From: Chitinophaga pinensis | Lineage (GTDB): Bacteria; Bacteroidota; Bacteroidia; Chitinophagales; Chitinophagaceae | DNA length: 50,342 bases | Assembly (NCBI GenBank): GCA_945877085.1 | Contig: CAMCQV010000002.1 | Coordinates: 1 to 50,342 of the forward strand | Direction of reading: 5' to 3' | In this document: positions 9,064-18,984 of the stretch, piece after piece | How the letters are laid out: each line of letters opens with the position of its first letter | How positions within the stretch are numbered: the first letter of the stretch is position 1 | Position numbers and translations under genes: made by a program | Notes under the pieces: model-generated | Seen by the model: only the letters and a program-made list of their open reading frames with translations | Told to the model about the DNA's origin: nothing | The model's database searches: none

Positions 9064-11994
9064 TTAAAACACGTTATAAGCAAAGCTTACATAGTACAAT
9101 CCACCAATTGCTGGACTACCATGAGCTGTGTTATAATAAGTGTTCATAATATTAGTACCACCCATTTTAATCAATGACTTGATTGCAGGTAATTTGTATG
9201 TTAATACAGCATCCAATGTGTTGAATGAAGATACTTCACCTACGCCGAATGTTCCTTCGTAAGTAAAGCCGTCTTGGTAACGATAGATTGCACTAAATCC
9301 TAAACGATTCTTTAATGCAAAACCACTGTTGTTCAACCCAACGTTCGCTCTCATTTTAGGCGTATTGAAGTAAGCAATGAATCCTTGTTCTAAACCACCG
9401 ATCTTATCTCCATAAATACTACTAGAAACTGTGAAGTTAGCAGGCAAGATATAGTCTAAAGAAAGACCCCATCCTGAAGAATTCACTTTTTGAGTCGCGT
9501 TAGTAGAGATAGAATAAGCAATACGCTTATTTGCATCTAATACATCTAATGGACTAGGCGCTGCTGCATTTCTAGATTGTAATACAGTTACACCACTGAT
9601 GAAGTTTTCATATGCACCAAAATAGTAATAGAAATCGATCAATAATTTTTTAGCTACTAAACCCTTGTAACCCACTTCAAAAGAAGTCATAGACTCAGGT
9701 TTGAATTCTGGGAAAGCTTGTACTTTCAATAAACCTGGATTTGGCGCACCTGCTAATGCTGAAGCACCAAATGCATTCACACTAGCTAAAGAATAAGCAG
9801 GATTGGTATTGAAATTGTAAAAATTTCTTAACTGTGGCAATCCACCCATTAACCTTGTACCACCTCCAACTAATAAGTTGATCCATTGGTTTTGAGTGGT
9901 TGGGAAACGGTATGCTGTTTGATAAGAAACACGTAAATTATGATCTTCTTCTAATTTAACAACCATAGACGCTCTTGGTGTAAAACGACCTTGGAAGTTT
10001 TCATTTTTATCATAACGACCAGAGAATGAGAACTTGATTAAATCATCTAAGAAACGCTTAGACAATTGTGCATAAGCACCAGACTCATTAATCGTAATAT
10101 TTCCAGCTGTATCTGCAAACAAAGTACCTTGAGAATTCAAAATAAATTGTCTTGTACTTCCACCAACTAATAAGTCAGCATTGTACTTAGCAAGACCAAA
10201 AGCTTCTGTTAAATTGTATTGACCTTCAGCTGCACGCATTGAAGTTTTTTCTAAGAACATCGCACCACCTTTTGAAATTGGAGTGCTAACTAAATTTTTG
10301 AATAATTGATTATCCCCTAGGTAGCCTGTTGGTCTACCAACATCAGCGTTTGCTCTTGCACCTGCATGCGCAGCTTGCTGACTCAAACCATTACTTAACA
10401 AGGTAGAATAAGTTGCAGCGTAAGTTGGATACCATGTTGTGCTTGGCTTCCATGCTTCATTGAAATAACGTGCTGCAATTGTTGAGTTAAATGACGCACC
10501 TGAATTTTCTAAAGTTGTATAAGCTCTAACATACCAGTTTCTTGACTTTAATTCAAATTTGTATTGAGCCATGCTGAAATCCTTAATTGAATAACGGTCA
10601 CTTCCTGTATATACCGTATTTCCAGAACCATTGTAAGCAGCAAGAGAAGCTTCAATATTGTCATTAATTTTGTAATGGATAGAACCTTGGAATTTCACGT
10701 TCAATGCTGTTGGATCTACGACATCCTTTTCGGCATATCCAGTTCTACTAACATTTACATTATTGAAATAACCTCTTCTGTCACCCCATAAGAAAGCAGC
10801 ATTTGCTCCTAAAGCAGCACCACCAGCACCTGTTAAGAATGCTTGGTAAGAAGCTAATGTTGGATATAAAGCAGCAGCATTGTATAAACTATTGAAAGTG
10901 GCAGTACCCACTGCTGTGCCTAAAGAACCTACTAAAGATTGTAATACACCGCTTTTTACTGCACTACCAACACTAGCTAAATTACTAGTTGTTTCATCAC
11001 CATAAAAATTTACACCATCATAGTTCGGATCAGTCGCTCTAGTTCCAGGAATGGTTTGACCAAGTTGAGTCCCAGTTGTTCTAGAATAGTTTTGATCACT
11101 TGTTGCTCTCCAGTCATCTGCTTCTGTGTATTGCATACTGAATTTATAAGCAAAACGATCTCCAATTTTCTTAGCAAAACGAACAGTCCAGTCTTTGTAT
11201 GGAGCTAATGCGCGTTGTTTGTTGTCAACGTGATTAATACCTTGTTTTACCTGGAAACTTAATCCTTGGTACTTAAATGGATTTTTACTGTTAATTAAAA
11301 CAGTACCATTCATACCCCCTTGGCCATATAGAGCAGAAGAGGCACCTGGTAATAATTCAATATTGTCAACATCTAATTCTGTTAAACCAATAATACTAGC
11401 TACTGAGAAGTTTAAACCTGGCGCTTGGTTATCCATTCCATCAACGAATTGATTTAGACGGCTGTTACCACTACCATTGAAACCTCTTGTACTGATACTT
11501 TTAAAAGTTAAACTTGCAATGTTCACATCCACACCTTTTAAAGTACCCAATAAATCATAATAATTAGATACTGGCGCATTCTTAATTGTAGCATTGCTGA
11601 TTCTTTCAATCGTCACTGGAGATTCTAAAATACGCTCCGCAACTCTTGAAGCTGCAACAACAACTTCAGAACCTAAAGTAAATGCTTGTTTTAAGCTCAC
11701 ATCCACTTTAGATGTTCCAGCATTCACCAACTGCTCTTGGTTTTCAAAACCAACTGAGCTAAAAACCAATGTATATGGTGCTTTTTGAGCCACATTTAAT
11801 CTGAAAGTTCCTTTATCATCTGTATAAGTTCCAACAGATGTGCCTTTCACTGTAACAGATACTGCAGCAATCGTTTCACCGCTAGTTCCATTTTTTACAG
11901 TTCCTGTGATTGTTCCTGCATTTTGAGCCATTGCACTAATTGCTGTAAAAGCAAAGGCACAAAAAAGGCTAAAACGAGTTAATAATCTTGTCAT
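9064..11994 (-). CDS. TonB-dependent outer-membrane receptor with carboxypeptidase-like N-domain
   Basis: This is an outer-membrane beta-barrel importer energised by TonB-ExbB-ExbD. A signal peptide (cut after AISAMA) is followed by a CarboxypepD-regulatory-like domain at about 26-110 (GTITGTVKNGTSGETIAAVSV), a plug at about 115-230 (APVSNYYDLLGTLKGVDV ... LLPGASSALYGQGGMNG) and a long barrel ending in the aromatic C-terminal Phe (SFAYNVF) needed for barrel assembly. 976 aa is normal. No SusD partner follows, so it is not a classic glycan SusCD pair. The ligand is unknown. The gene is monocistronic, with a terminator behind it and divergent purC ahead. Confidence 0.94.
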   Translation of the reverse strand: MTRLLTRFSLFCAFAFTAISAMAQNAGTITGTVKNGTSGETIAAVSVTVKGTSVGTYTDDKGTFRLNVAQKAPYTLVFSSVGFENQEQLVNAGTSKVDVSLKQAFTLGSEVVVAASRVAERILESPVTIERISNATIKNAPVSNYYDLLGTLKGVDVNIASLTFKSISTRGFNGSGNSRLNQFVDGMDNQAPGLNFSVASIIGLTELDVDNIELLPGASSALYGQGGMNGTVLINSKNPFKYQGLSFQVKQGINHVDNKQRALAPYKDWTVRFAKKIGDRFAYKFSMQYTEADDWRATSDQNYSRTTGTQLGQTIPGTRATDPNYDGVNFYGDETTSNLASVGSAVKSGVLQSLVGSLGTAVGTATFNSLYNAAALYPTLASYQAFLTGAGGAALGANAAFLWGDRRGYFNNVNVSRTGYAEKDVVDPTALNVKFQGSIHYKINDNIEASLAAYNGSGNTVYTGSDRYSIKDFSMAQYKFELKSRNWYVRAYTTLENSGASFNSTIAARYFNEAWKPSTTWYPTYAATYSTLLSNGLSQQAAHAGARANADVGRPTGYLGDNQLFKNLVSTPISKGGAMFLEKTSMRAAEGQYNLTEAFGLAKYNADLLVGGSTRQFILNSQGTLFADTAGNITINESGAYAQLSKRFLDDLIKFSFSGRYDKNENFQGRFTPRASMVVKLEEDHNLRVSYQTAYRFPTTQNQWINLLVGGGTRLMGGLPQLRNFYNFNTNPAYSLASVNAFGASALAGAPNPGLLKVQAFPEFKPESMTSFEVGYKGLVAKKLLIDFYYYFGAYENFISGVTVLQSRNAAAPSPLDVLDANKRIAYSISTNATQKVNSSGWGLSLDYILPANFTVSSSIYGDKIGGLEQGFIAYFNTPKMRANVGLNNSGFALKNRLGFSAIYRYQDGFTYEGTFGVGEVSSFNTLDAVLTYKLPAIKSLIKMGGTNIMNTYYNTAHGSPAIGGLYYVSFAYNVF

Positions 11995-12092
11995 AATAAA
12001 TTGTTTTAAATTGAATTGTAGCTAAAAATACCAAATTGTTAGCAAATCAGAAAAAATTATCAAAATACTGTTAAAGTTTTTATTTTCGTAGC

Positions 12093-13025
12093 ATGAACCC
12101 AAACACCATCCCAGGTCTTTTGAATACCTACCACGGCAAAGTAAGAGATGTCTATTACATTGAAAATGAACTACTTGTAATGATTGCAAGTGATCGAATC
12201 TCTGCATTTGACGTCATTTTACCAAAACCGATCCCTTATAAAGGACAGGTATTAAACCAAATTGCAGCTTATATGCTTGAAGCGACCAAGGATATTTGTC
12301 CAAATTGGCTCATTAGCACCCCTGCACCCAATGTGGCTATTGGTAAAAAATGTACCCCATTTAAGATCGAAATGGTGGTTAGAGGCAATTTAGTAGGGCA
12401 TGCCTGGAGAACTTATCAGGTTGGCGGAAGGACGCTTTGTGGCGTGTCGCTTCCAGAGGGATTAAAAGAAAATGACTTTTTCCCAAATCCGATTATCACC
12501 CCATCCACCAAAGCAAGTGAAGGTCATGACGAAGACATTTCTAAAGAAGCCATCATTGCAGAAGGATTGGCTTCGACCGAAGATTGGGCAATTTTGGAAA
12601 AATATGCACTTGCACTTTTTGAAAGAGGAAAAACCATTGCTGCAAAAAGAGGACTGATTTTAGTAGATACAAAATATGAGTTTGGAAAAATTGGGGATAC
12701 TATTTATTTAATGGATGAAATTCATACCCCAGATTCTTCTAGGTATTTTTATGCAGATGGATTTGAAGCAAGACAAGCCAGTCAAGAAAAGCAAAAACAA
12801 TTAAGTAAGGAATTCGTAAGAGAATGGTTGATTGAAAATAATTTTATGGGCAAGGAAGGACAAACTGTCCCAGAAATGTCGGAAGAATGGATTCAAACCA
12901 TTTCTAAAAGGTATATAGAATTGTATGAACAAATTATTGGAGAATCATTCAAACCTGAATCAAAAACGGAAGCTGAAACATTTGAATTAATTCGTGACAA
13001 TTTGAATATTTTAGGAATAAACTAA
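12093..13025 (+). CDS. purC: SAICAR synthase (purine biosynthesis)
   Basis: Phosphoribosylaminoimidazole-succinocarboxamide synthase joins aspartate to CAIR, an ATP-dependent step of de novo purine synthesis. The N-terminal YHGKVRDVY, the SDRISAFDV motif and the [13 protein letters not shown] segment are diagnostic, as is the later LVDTKYEFG. 310 aa matches the longer, yeast-like and Bacteroidota form. A TATTTTCG element sits only 4 nt before the ATG, so the mRNA may be leaderless. It stands alone, without other pur genes. A terminator follows. Confidence 0.95.
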   Translation: MNPNTIPGLLNTYHGKVRDVYYIENELLVMIASDRISAFDVILPKPIPYKGQVLNQIAAYMLEATKDICPNWLISTPAPNVAIGKKCTPFKIEMVVRGNLVGHAWRTYQVGGRTLCGVSLPEGLKENDFFPNPIITPSTKASEGHDEDISKEAIIAEGLASTEDWAILEKYALALFERGKTIAAKRGLILVDTKYEFGKIGDTIYLMDEIHTPDSSRYFYADGFEARQASQEKQKQLSKEFVREWLIENNFMGKEGQTVPEMSEEWIQTISKRYIELYEQIIGESFKPESKTEAETFELIRDNLNILGIN

Positions 13026-13026
13026 A

Positions 13027-13054
13027 TAAAATCCCGGCCTTGGTCGGGATTTTA
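13027..13054. terminator. bidirectional terminator between purC and trhO
   Basis: The stem TAAAATCCCG...CGGGATTTTA, with A-rich and T-rich flanks, lies directly behind purC and is in position to stop convergent trhO as well. Confidence 0.88.
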
Positions 13055-13065
13055 TCATTCATCTA

Positions 13066-14115
13066 TTATTTGACTTCAATATCAATCCCTAATCTCGGCC
13101 TTAGTCTTTCTTTGGCTTTATTAAACACTTGCATCCCCTTCTTAACCCCTTTTCTCAATGCTTCTTGGGCTTCTAAAGGTAAATGATAAACTTCTTTACA
13201 AGCAGTGGTGCAACATCCATCAAAAGCTGTTGCGCATGCTTCGCATTGTATAAACAGCAAATGACATGCATCATTTTTACAATTGGTATGTGTATCTGCT
13301 GGTTGACCACATTGGTGGCAACTTGCAATAATATCATCGGTAATTTTTTCACCTAGACGATCATCGAACACGAAATTTTTTCCTTTGAATTTACTTTCTA
13401 ATCCAGATGCTTTAATTTCATTGGCATAATGAATCACACCCCCTTCTAAATGATATACATTTTTGAACCCCTCGTGTAACATATACGCACTTGCTTTCTC
13501 ACAACGAATTCCACCGGTACAATACATGATGATATTTTTATCCTTATGTGGTTGCATCATTTCTGCAGCCATTGGTAATTGATCTCTAAAAGTATCGGAA
13601 GGAATTTCAATGGCATTGTCAAAATGCCCTACTTCATATTCATAGTGATTGCGCATATCTATCACAATGGTATCAGAGGATGCCAATAATTGATTCATTT
13701 GTTCGGCATTCACATACTTCCCTTTATTTTCCATACTAAAATTGGGGTCTTCAATGCCGTCGGCAACCACTTTCTCTCTTACTTTAATTTTCAATACCCA
13801 AAAACTTTTTCCATTGTCATTCACTGCCTTGTTCAAACGAATGCCTTTGAGTGGTTGAATTGAAAAGAGGTAGGTTTTAAATACATCAAATAAATGAGTA
13901 GGCACACTAATTTGTGCATTGATCCCTTCTGTCGCAATATAGATTCGGCCAAATACCTGCATCGCATTCAATGCTTGGTACATTTCGTCTCTAAATAAAG
14001 CAGGATCTGGAATGGGGAAATACTGATAGAAACTAATTGTCGTACGCTCGAAATCCTCTTCGTAGAGTTTTTGTTTCAATTCTTTGTTTGAAACACGGTT
14101 GTGCAGTTGTGCCAT
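13066..14115 (-). CDS. trhO: tRNA uridine(34) hydroxylase, rhodanese family
   Basis: TrhO (YceA family) hydroxylates U34 of certain tRNAs using oxygen, the first step to 5-methoxy or 5-carboxymethoxyuridine. The protein has an N-terminal acylphosphatase-like region, a rhodanese domain with the active-site loop [11 protein letters not shown] (catalytic Cys about 199), and a C-terminal Cys-rich segment ([11 protein letters not shown] ... CEAC ... CCTTAC) likely to bind zinc. 349 aa is typical. A complete promoter (TTG, 20 bp, TACCTTTG) lies upstream, inside the end of the preceding gene. Confidence 0.92.
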   Translation of the reverse strand: MAQLHNRVSNKELKQKLYEEDFERTTISFYQYFPIPDPALFRDEMYQALNAMQVFGRIYIATEGINAQISVPTHLFDVFKTYLFSIQPLKGIRLNKAVNDNGKSFWVLKIKVREKVVADGIEDPNFSMENKGKYVNAEQMNQLLASSDTIVIDMRNHYEYEVGHFDNAIEIPSDTFRDQLPMAAEMMQPHKDKNIIMYCTGGIRCEKASAYMLHEGFKNVYHLEGGVIHYANEIKASGLESKFKGKNFVFDDRLGEKITDDIIASCHQCGQPADTHTNCKNDACHLLFIQCEACATAFDGCCTTACKEVYHLPLEAQEALRKGVKKGMQVFNKAKERLRPRLGIDIEVK

Positions 14116-14159
14116 GTGGATTTAATTTAAGCTCAATTACAGATTAAGCAAATTGACCC

Positions 14160-14190
14160 CAAAGGTAAACTTATTCAGGTTTCCTAACAA
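14160..14190 (-). promoter_or_regulatory. trhO promoter (TTG-N20-TACCTTTG)
   Basis: On the minus strand TTG and TACCTTTG are separated by 20 bp, matching the Bacteroidota -33/-7 arrangement. It overlaps the last codons of the upstream membrane-protein gene and gives a leader of about 40 nt. Confidence 0.6.
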
Positions 14191-14521
14191 ATGATCCAGT
14201 CAAGGAAGCCAATCCTCCTAATAAAGCCCCTACAAATGCTGTAACAAGGATTAAAGCAATATAGGAACCACCAAGAGGAAGTATCTGTGCTACTTTGGTA
14301 GATAGAATATGGTTGTTCGCTAAGTCAATCCCAAAAGCCAAGCCAGCCCATAAAGCACCAACACCTAAGGCCCCTGCAATAAATGAATGTAATGGTTTAA
14401 TTGGCAATGCAATGGCGATGATTAGATTGGTTACCACAAAACTCCACCAAGGCAAGTTTCCATAAATGCCGATGGCGTATGTTACTAATGCGACTAATAA
14501 TATTGAGAGTATAAATTTCAT
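14171..14521 (-). CDS. small four-helix membrane protein of unknown function
   Basis: 116 aa, almost wholly hydrophobic: helices at about 3-20 (FILSILLVALVTYAIGIYG), 25-42, 48-70 and 84-110, the last ending in Gly-rich LLGGLASLTGSF. No known motif was recognised. It lies between the penicillin-acylase-family gene (39 bp upstream) and trhO. The neighbours do not suggest a specific role. The coding sequence has ordinary codon use and a plausible ATG, so it is probably real. Confidence 0.75.
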   Translation of the reverse strand: MKFILSILLVALVTYAIGIYGNLPWWSFVVTNLIIAIALPIKPLHSFIAGALGVGALWAGLAFGIDLANNHILSTKVAQILPLGGSYIALILVTAFVGALLGGLASLTGSFVRKPE

Positions 14522-14559
14522 TTGAATGCGTTTAAGTTGATCGATAAATTATAAATAAA

Positions 14560-17043
14560 TTAAGCAACTGCTTTTTTAAATTGAATATGCCATTTTGTTC
14601 TTTCGTGTTGCTTTAGATTTTCTTTTGGCAAGAACAGCAATCTGTAATATTTACCAGCTGCCCAATAATCCACAAAGCTATCATAATAAGGGCTACCGGG
14701 ATTACCACTTTGACCTCCAGGATACAATCCGTATGCTTCAATTTCGTCTGTTAAATGCACAATCATTCTCCAGCTTGGTCCATGATTTTCGCCAGTGGCA
14801 TTAATAATATTCACGCCTCCACCAATTGGTAAATTCAACCTGCTCAATGCTGGCATTTTTGTAAGGTGTAATACCCTAGTTGCTTTAAATGCTTCCCAAC
14901 TTAATTTGTTTTCTTTTTCTAATTCAAGACATTTCACAGTTGCTTTTTCTATACCCAATAGCACTTGGTCTTTCAAGCTTTCAATTTTGTCTTTTGTTCT
15001 AATATCGTCTGCTACTCTAAAATTGGTATCACGATTCATTTGCTCTAATAAAACAAAGGATTCAGGCTTAGTCAATGGAATGGTTGAACCTGCTAACTCA
15101 TCGCCCCAAACAGCATTCTCTACGCTATCCCAAATCAATTTAAAAATGGTGATGCCTTTTTCTGAAGGATCATTGAATAAATTCCATTGAGCCATAGTTC
15201 CAACCATTCTTTGAGCCTCTGTACTTAATTTATTCATTTCCACAAACTTCATTAAAGCTGGTCTTGCTTGTTGTGCAAACACATTATAGTTATTGGTTTG
15301 TAATGCTTGCATGTCTTGTGCAGTAATTTGTGTCTTACCAGCTAATTGTTGGTTGACACTGATCCCTCTATATAAAGGAAATGAACTTGCAGTCCCTAAA
15401 TAATAAGGATAGCTTGCATCAGTTGATTTTTGATTAGCACTACTTACAAAACCACGCGCAGGATTTAGGATCATAGGATTTTCTTCAAAAGGAATAATAC
15501 CCTGCCAATCATAACTACTATCTCCACCAGGCATGATAAAGTCCCCTTGTCTATCCCATCTTGCTACAAAATCACCTTGTTGTTTAATGGCGATATCGCC
15601 CGTCTTAGTTGCTACCACAAAATTTTGTCCAGGACATTTCCATAATTGAATAGCTTTAGAATAGTCCTCAATATTTTTTGCACGATTCAATTGATAAAAA
15701 GTTTCAACTCCTGTAGAAGCATTATGTGCTGTCCATTTAACTGCAAGATTTTTACCGTTGGATTGTGGGTTTTGATAAAAGGCATCAAACATCACTGGTC
15801 CCCAATGGCTCATTGCAATATTTTCAATCACATCTGAGCTATCTTTTACTTTAATCACTTCTACTCTTTTGGTCATCGACTTCCATGCGCCATTATACCA
15901 ATATTCATTTTGTGTAGTGTCCTTAAATTTCAATTCATAATAATCCAACACATCACGTCCTGCATTCGTTACACCCCAAGCTAAACTATCATTGAATCCA
16001 ATAATCACTGCTGGAGAACCAGGGAAGCTTGCACCATAGGTACTATGTGTAGGTGTGGTAATTTGAACCTCGTACCATAAAGAAGGAAGATTCAATCCCA
16101 AATGTGGATCACTCGCTAAAATTGGCTTTCCAGATTTTGTCATAGATCCCCCTACTGCCCAATTATTACTTCCATTGTTAGGATCTGGTGCTTCTGGCGT
16201 TTCAACCACTTTTGCAATATCTACATTAGGTGCTTTTTTCAAATAAACCATATCGGATTCTAATGGCTTCACTGGAACAATACTTGGATCGGCATAGGCA
16301 GTCCCTATTGGAATAATTGGATCTAAAGAATCTTGTTGGTTGGTATACAATTGATCAAATAAATCATAGCCTAAATAATCTCTTGTATTGGTTAACTGTA
16401 AATCTGCACTTGCAGATCTGCCTGTTAAATCATAAGACATAAACATTAAGAACAAATAAGTTTTTTTTGGAGACCAACTTTCTGGTTCAAAATTCATCAA
16501 CTTGTATTCAAATGGAAGATCTTCTGGTGCCAATTGTTTTAAATACGCATTCACGCCAGCAGTATAAGCATCCACTGTCGCCTTCATCACTGGATTATTT
16601 TCATTGATATAAGCCTCGGTTTGTTCAGCGCCATAGACCATGCCTAATCTTCTGAAAAAACGATCTATCGATAATTTATCAGCACCTGCTATTTCGCTCA
16701 ATCTACCTGCAGCCACACGCGTTTGAAAATCCATCTGCCATAGTCTGTATTTTGCATGTAAATAACCTTGCACATAGTAAGCATCTTCGTCATTGTCCGC
16801 ATAAATATGCGGCACTAATCGGTCATCCATATACACATCCACATCTCCTTTCAAATCATTCGCAAGGATGGTCGCATCAAAATTGGTATTTACTTTTTCA
16901 GCGTTTTTCCAAAATCCATGTTGTGGAGATAAAAAATAACCCAATCTTGGTGCTTTTGTGCCGCCTAATTTTAATTGGATATTCAGTGTAAATACAAGTC
17001 CAGCTGTTACAGTCGCTGACACTAATAATGGTACTATGCGCAT
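14560..17043 (-). CDS. penicillin acylase family Ntn-hydrolase
   Basis: Members of this family are periplasmic amidases that cut themselves into alpha and beta chains; substrates include beta-lactam side chains and acyl-homoserine lactones. The self-cleavage and nucleophile site is visible as NNGSNNWAVGG, with catalytic Ser about 292. ASDPHLGLNLP follows, as in the family. An N-terminal hydrophobic segment (IVPLLVSATVTAGLVFTL) acts as signal or anchor. 827 aa equals the usual precursor length. The natural substrate cannot be told; acyl-amide cleavage or quorum quenching is only a family possibility. Confidence 0.92.
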   Translation of the reverse strand: MRIVPLLVSATVTAGLVFTLNIQLKLGGTKAPRLGYFLSPQHGFWKNAEKVNTNFDATILANDLKGDVDVYMDDRLVPHIYADNDEDAYYVQGYLHAKYRLWQMDFQTRVAAGRLSEIAGADKLSIDRFFRRLGMVYGAEQTEAYINENNPVMKATVDAYTAGVNAYLKQLAPEDLPFEYKLMNFEPESWSPKKTYLFLMFMSYDLTGRSASADLQLTNTRDYLGYDLFDQLYTNQQDSLDPIIPIGTAYADPSIVPVKPLESDMVYLKKAPNVDIAKVVETPEAPDPNNGSNNWAVGGSMTKSGKPILASDPHLGLNLPSLWYEVQITTPTHSTYGASFPGSPAVIIGFNDSLAWGVTNAGRDVLDYYELKFKDTTQNEYWYNGAWKSMTKRVEVIKVKDSSDVIENIAMSHWGPVMFDAFYQNPQSNGKNLAVKWTAHNASTGVETFYQLNRAKNIEDYSKAIQLWKCPGQNFVVATKTGDIAIKQQGDFVARWDRQGDFIMPGGDSSYDWQGIIPFEENPMILNPARGFVSSANQKSTDASYPYYLGTASSFPLYRGISVNQQLAGKTQITAQDMQALQTNNYNVFAQQARPALMKFVEMNKLSTEAQRMVGTMAQWNLFNDPSEKGITIFKLIWDSVENAVWGDELAGSTIPLTKPESFVLLEQMNRDTNFRVADDIRTKDKIESLKDQVLLGIEKATVKCLELEKENKLSWEAFKATRVLHLTKMPALSRLNLPIGGGVNIINATGENHGPSWRMIVHLTDEIEAYGLYPGGQSGNPGSPYYDSFVDYWAAGKYYRLLFLPKENLKQHERTKWHIQFKKAVA

Positions 17044-17072
17044 GGCAATAATTTAGACCACTAATGTAGCAA

Positions 17073-18074
17073 TTATTTACTTATGCCGGCCTTAAAAAAT
17101 GCTAAATGATCTTGAAGGGATAGGCCTGGGTGAGCTGCCATCAATGTTTCTGTTTTAAGAATACATGATTGGAGGAATTTTTGATGCTCGACCGAGCCAA
17201 TAAAAAAGGGCTTATGGTTCATTGCCAATTGAAGCTCGGCAATTTGTTTCATAATTGCTTGCGTTTTCGGTTCCATGTAAGTCTCCACTAATTTATCCCA
17301 AACGTAGCCAGAAGCTGCAAAATTTGGATGCACTAGGTCTTCAGCATAAAATCGGTAATCTCTTAAATCATCCATCACATATTCGTATGCAGGAAAATAA
17401 TCCACCTGATTAGATTGGCTAACTAATTCATGCACGGCATGAATTAAGACTGCTTTACTTCTATTATTCTCTATTAAGCCTTCTCTTAAATGTCGAACAG
17501 GACTGATGGTAAAAACAATGTGTAAGTTTGGATTAAAAGCCTGCAAACGATCCACTAAATCCTGTAAATTTTCTTGTAAAAGCTTTGGTTGCATCAAGGA
17601 TTTAAAAAACCAATTGATAGGACCTTTATGATTATTCGCTACCACCTGACCATTGCCCAATGGCGCTTCATTTGTAAGGTGATACAGCCATGCAGAACCT
17701 AATGTAATCACCAAACGATTGGCTGATTTTAAAAAATGATGTGCTTCAAAAATAGTATGATTGATATTTTTTAATGCCTCTCCATTTTCTATTGCAGAAA
17801 ATCGACTATGGTGGTTCCAGCTATGCCAAAGTTCATTGTGGTGAAATAAATCATCGGCCTTATAAGTGCTGAGCTCCATTATTTCCGTCAATGCATTGAT
17901 TACACTTACCGGATTGAATAATATACCAAAAGGATTTTCAGACAATTCAAATAAATGTGTCTTAAATTTTGCGCCAATATTTTCTGTAAAACAAGAACCA
18001 ATTAACATCAGCTTATCTCCATATTCAATGGGATATTTTGAGGGCTTAGCGTCTAATGTTAATTTGAATTTCAT
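17073..18074 (-). CDS. GSCFA domain protein
   Basis: The protein contains the eponymous GSCFTENIG motif near residue 27, plus NPFGILFNP and LVHPNFAASGYVWDKL, all typical of the GSCFA family (SGNH-hydrolase-like). The family is common in Bacteroidota; its enzymatic role is not well established. The Ser in GSC and the late DLVHPN Asp/His look like an SGNH catalytic set. Its ATG overlaps the rlmB stop codon (ATGA), so translation is coupled. No signal peptide is evident. Confidence 0.9.
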   Translation of the reverse strand: MKFKLTLDAKPSKYPIEYGDKLMLIGSCFTENIGAKFKTHLFELSENPFGILFNPVSVINALTEIMELSTYKADDLFHHNELWHSWNHHSRFSAIENGEALKNINHTIFEAHHFLKSANRLVITLGSAWLYHLTNEAPLGNGQVVANNHKGPINWFFKSLMQPKLLQENLQDLVDRLQAFNPNLHIVFTISPVRHLREGLIENNRSKAVLIHAVHELVSQSNQVDYFPAYEYVMDDLRDYRFYAEDLVHPNFAASGYVWDKLVETYMEPKTQAIMKQIAELQLAMNHKPFFIGSVEHQKFLQSCILKTETLMAAHPGLSLQDHLAFFKAGISK

Positions 18075-18910
18075 TTGAATAATCTTTGCTTCATAGATTC
18101 GTACAAGATAATACCAGCAGCTACGGATACATTAAATGAATCAAAATTAGTTGCCATCGGAATCTTGAAAAAATAATCTGCCGCCTTGGCTAGATAAGGC
18201 TGAACCCCTTTTCCCTCGTCCCCCATAATGATACAACTTGGGATGGTTAAATCTAATTCATGCACATTTTTATCTGCACGCATTTCACTTGTAAAAACTT
18301 GAATGCCATTCATGTGTAAGTCATCCACTGCTTTTAATAAACTACTCACACGCACCACATGGATATACTCCAATGCGCCTGCACTACTTTTAAATGCTTC
18401 TTCATTCAAAGCACCAACGCCTTTGTCTGGAATGATCAATGCTTGCGCACCACAACAATGTATGCTTCTGCTAATAGCGCCAATGTTTCGAACATCTGTC
18501 ACACCATCCAACATCATAAATAAAGGCGTCTCCCCTTTTGCAACGACAAAGTCAATGACTTCTTGTAGGTCTAAATATTTTACATTGGAAATAAAAGCAA
18601 GCACCCCTTGGTGATTTGCTTTGGTCATGCCATTCAATTTTTCAATAGGCACCAATTGAACAGGAATGGTTTGTGTTTTTGCAAATTGCTTTATCTCATC
18701 CAATCCTTCCCCTTGTGCATTTTTTTGCAGTAAGATTTTTTCAATATTCGATCCTGAATTCAACGCTTCAATCAATGGTTGACGACCAATGATAAATTTA
18801 CGTTCTGTGGTAAAACTTGGCCTAGGGCTAAATCTTCTTTGTCCTGTAAATTTTCGATCGGGTCTTCCAGATCTATCTGATCGCTCTGGTCTATTGTTTC
18901 TTTCCTGCAT
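18071..18910 (-). CDS. rlmB: 23S rRNA (guanosine-2'-O)-methyltransferase RlmB-like
   Basis: This SPOUT-class enzyme methylates the ribose of a 23S rRNA guanosine (G2251 in E. coli). After an Arg-rich N-terminal tail (RPERSDRSGRPDRKFTGQ) come the substrate-binding domain (GRQPLIEALNSG) and the trefoil-knot domain with LDGVTDVRNIGAISRS, IIMGDEGKGV and FNVSVAAGIILYE. 279 aa is normal with the tail. A TAACTTTG element ends only 4 nt before the ATG, which implies a leaderless mRNA. The gene is translationally coupled to the GSCFA gene. Confidence 0.93.
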   Translation of the reverse strand: MQERNNRPERSDRSGRPDRKFTGQRRFSPRPSFTTERKFIIGRQPLIEALNSGSNIEKILLQKNAQGEGLDEIKQFAKTQTIPVQLVPIEKLNGMTKANHQGVLAFISNVKYLDLQEVIDFVVAKGETPLFMMLDGVTDVRNIGAISRSIHCCGAQALIIPDKGVGALNEEAFKSSAGALEYIHVVRVSSLLKAVDDLHMNGIQVFTSEMRADKNVHELDLTIPSCIIMGDEGKGVQPYLAKAADYFFKIPMATNFDSFNVSVAAGIILYESMKQRLFK

Positions 18911-18914
18911 GGAT

Positions 18915-18922
18915 CAAAGTTA
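18915..18922 (-). promoter_or_regulatory. rlmB -7 element 4 nt before the ATG
   Basis: TAACTTTG on the minus strand matches TAnnTTTG exactly and leaves only ATCC before the start codon, so transcription would begin at or beside the ATG. Confidence 0.5.
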
Positions 18923-18933
18923 TGGATTAAAAT

Positions 18934-18971
18934 AAAAATCCCGTCCCAATTTGTGTCGAGACGGGATTTTA
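18934..18971 (-). terminator. metK intrinsic terminator
   Basis: AAAATCCCGTC pairs perfectly with GACGGGATTTT across a 14-nt loop, followed by a T-rich tract on the minus strand, 14 bp after the metK stop codon. Confidence 0.88.
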
Positions 18972-18984
18972 TTTAATCAATGAT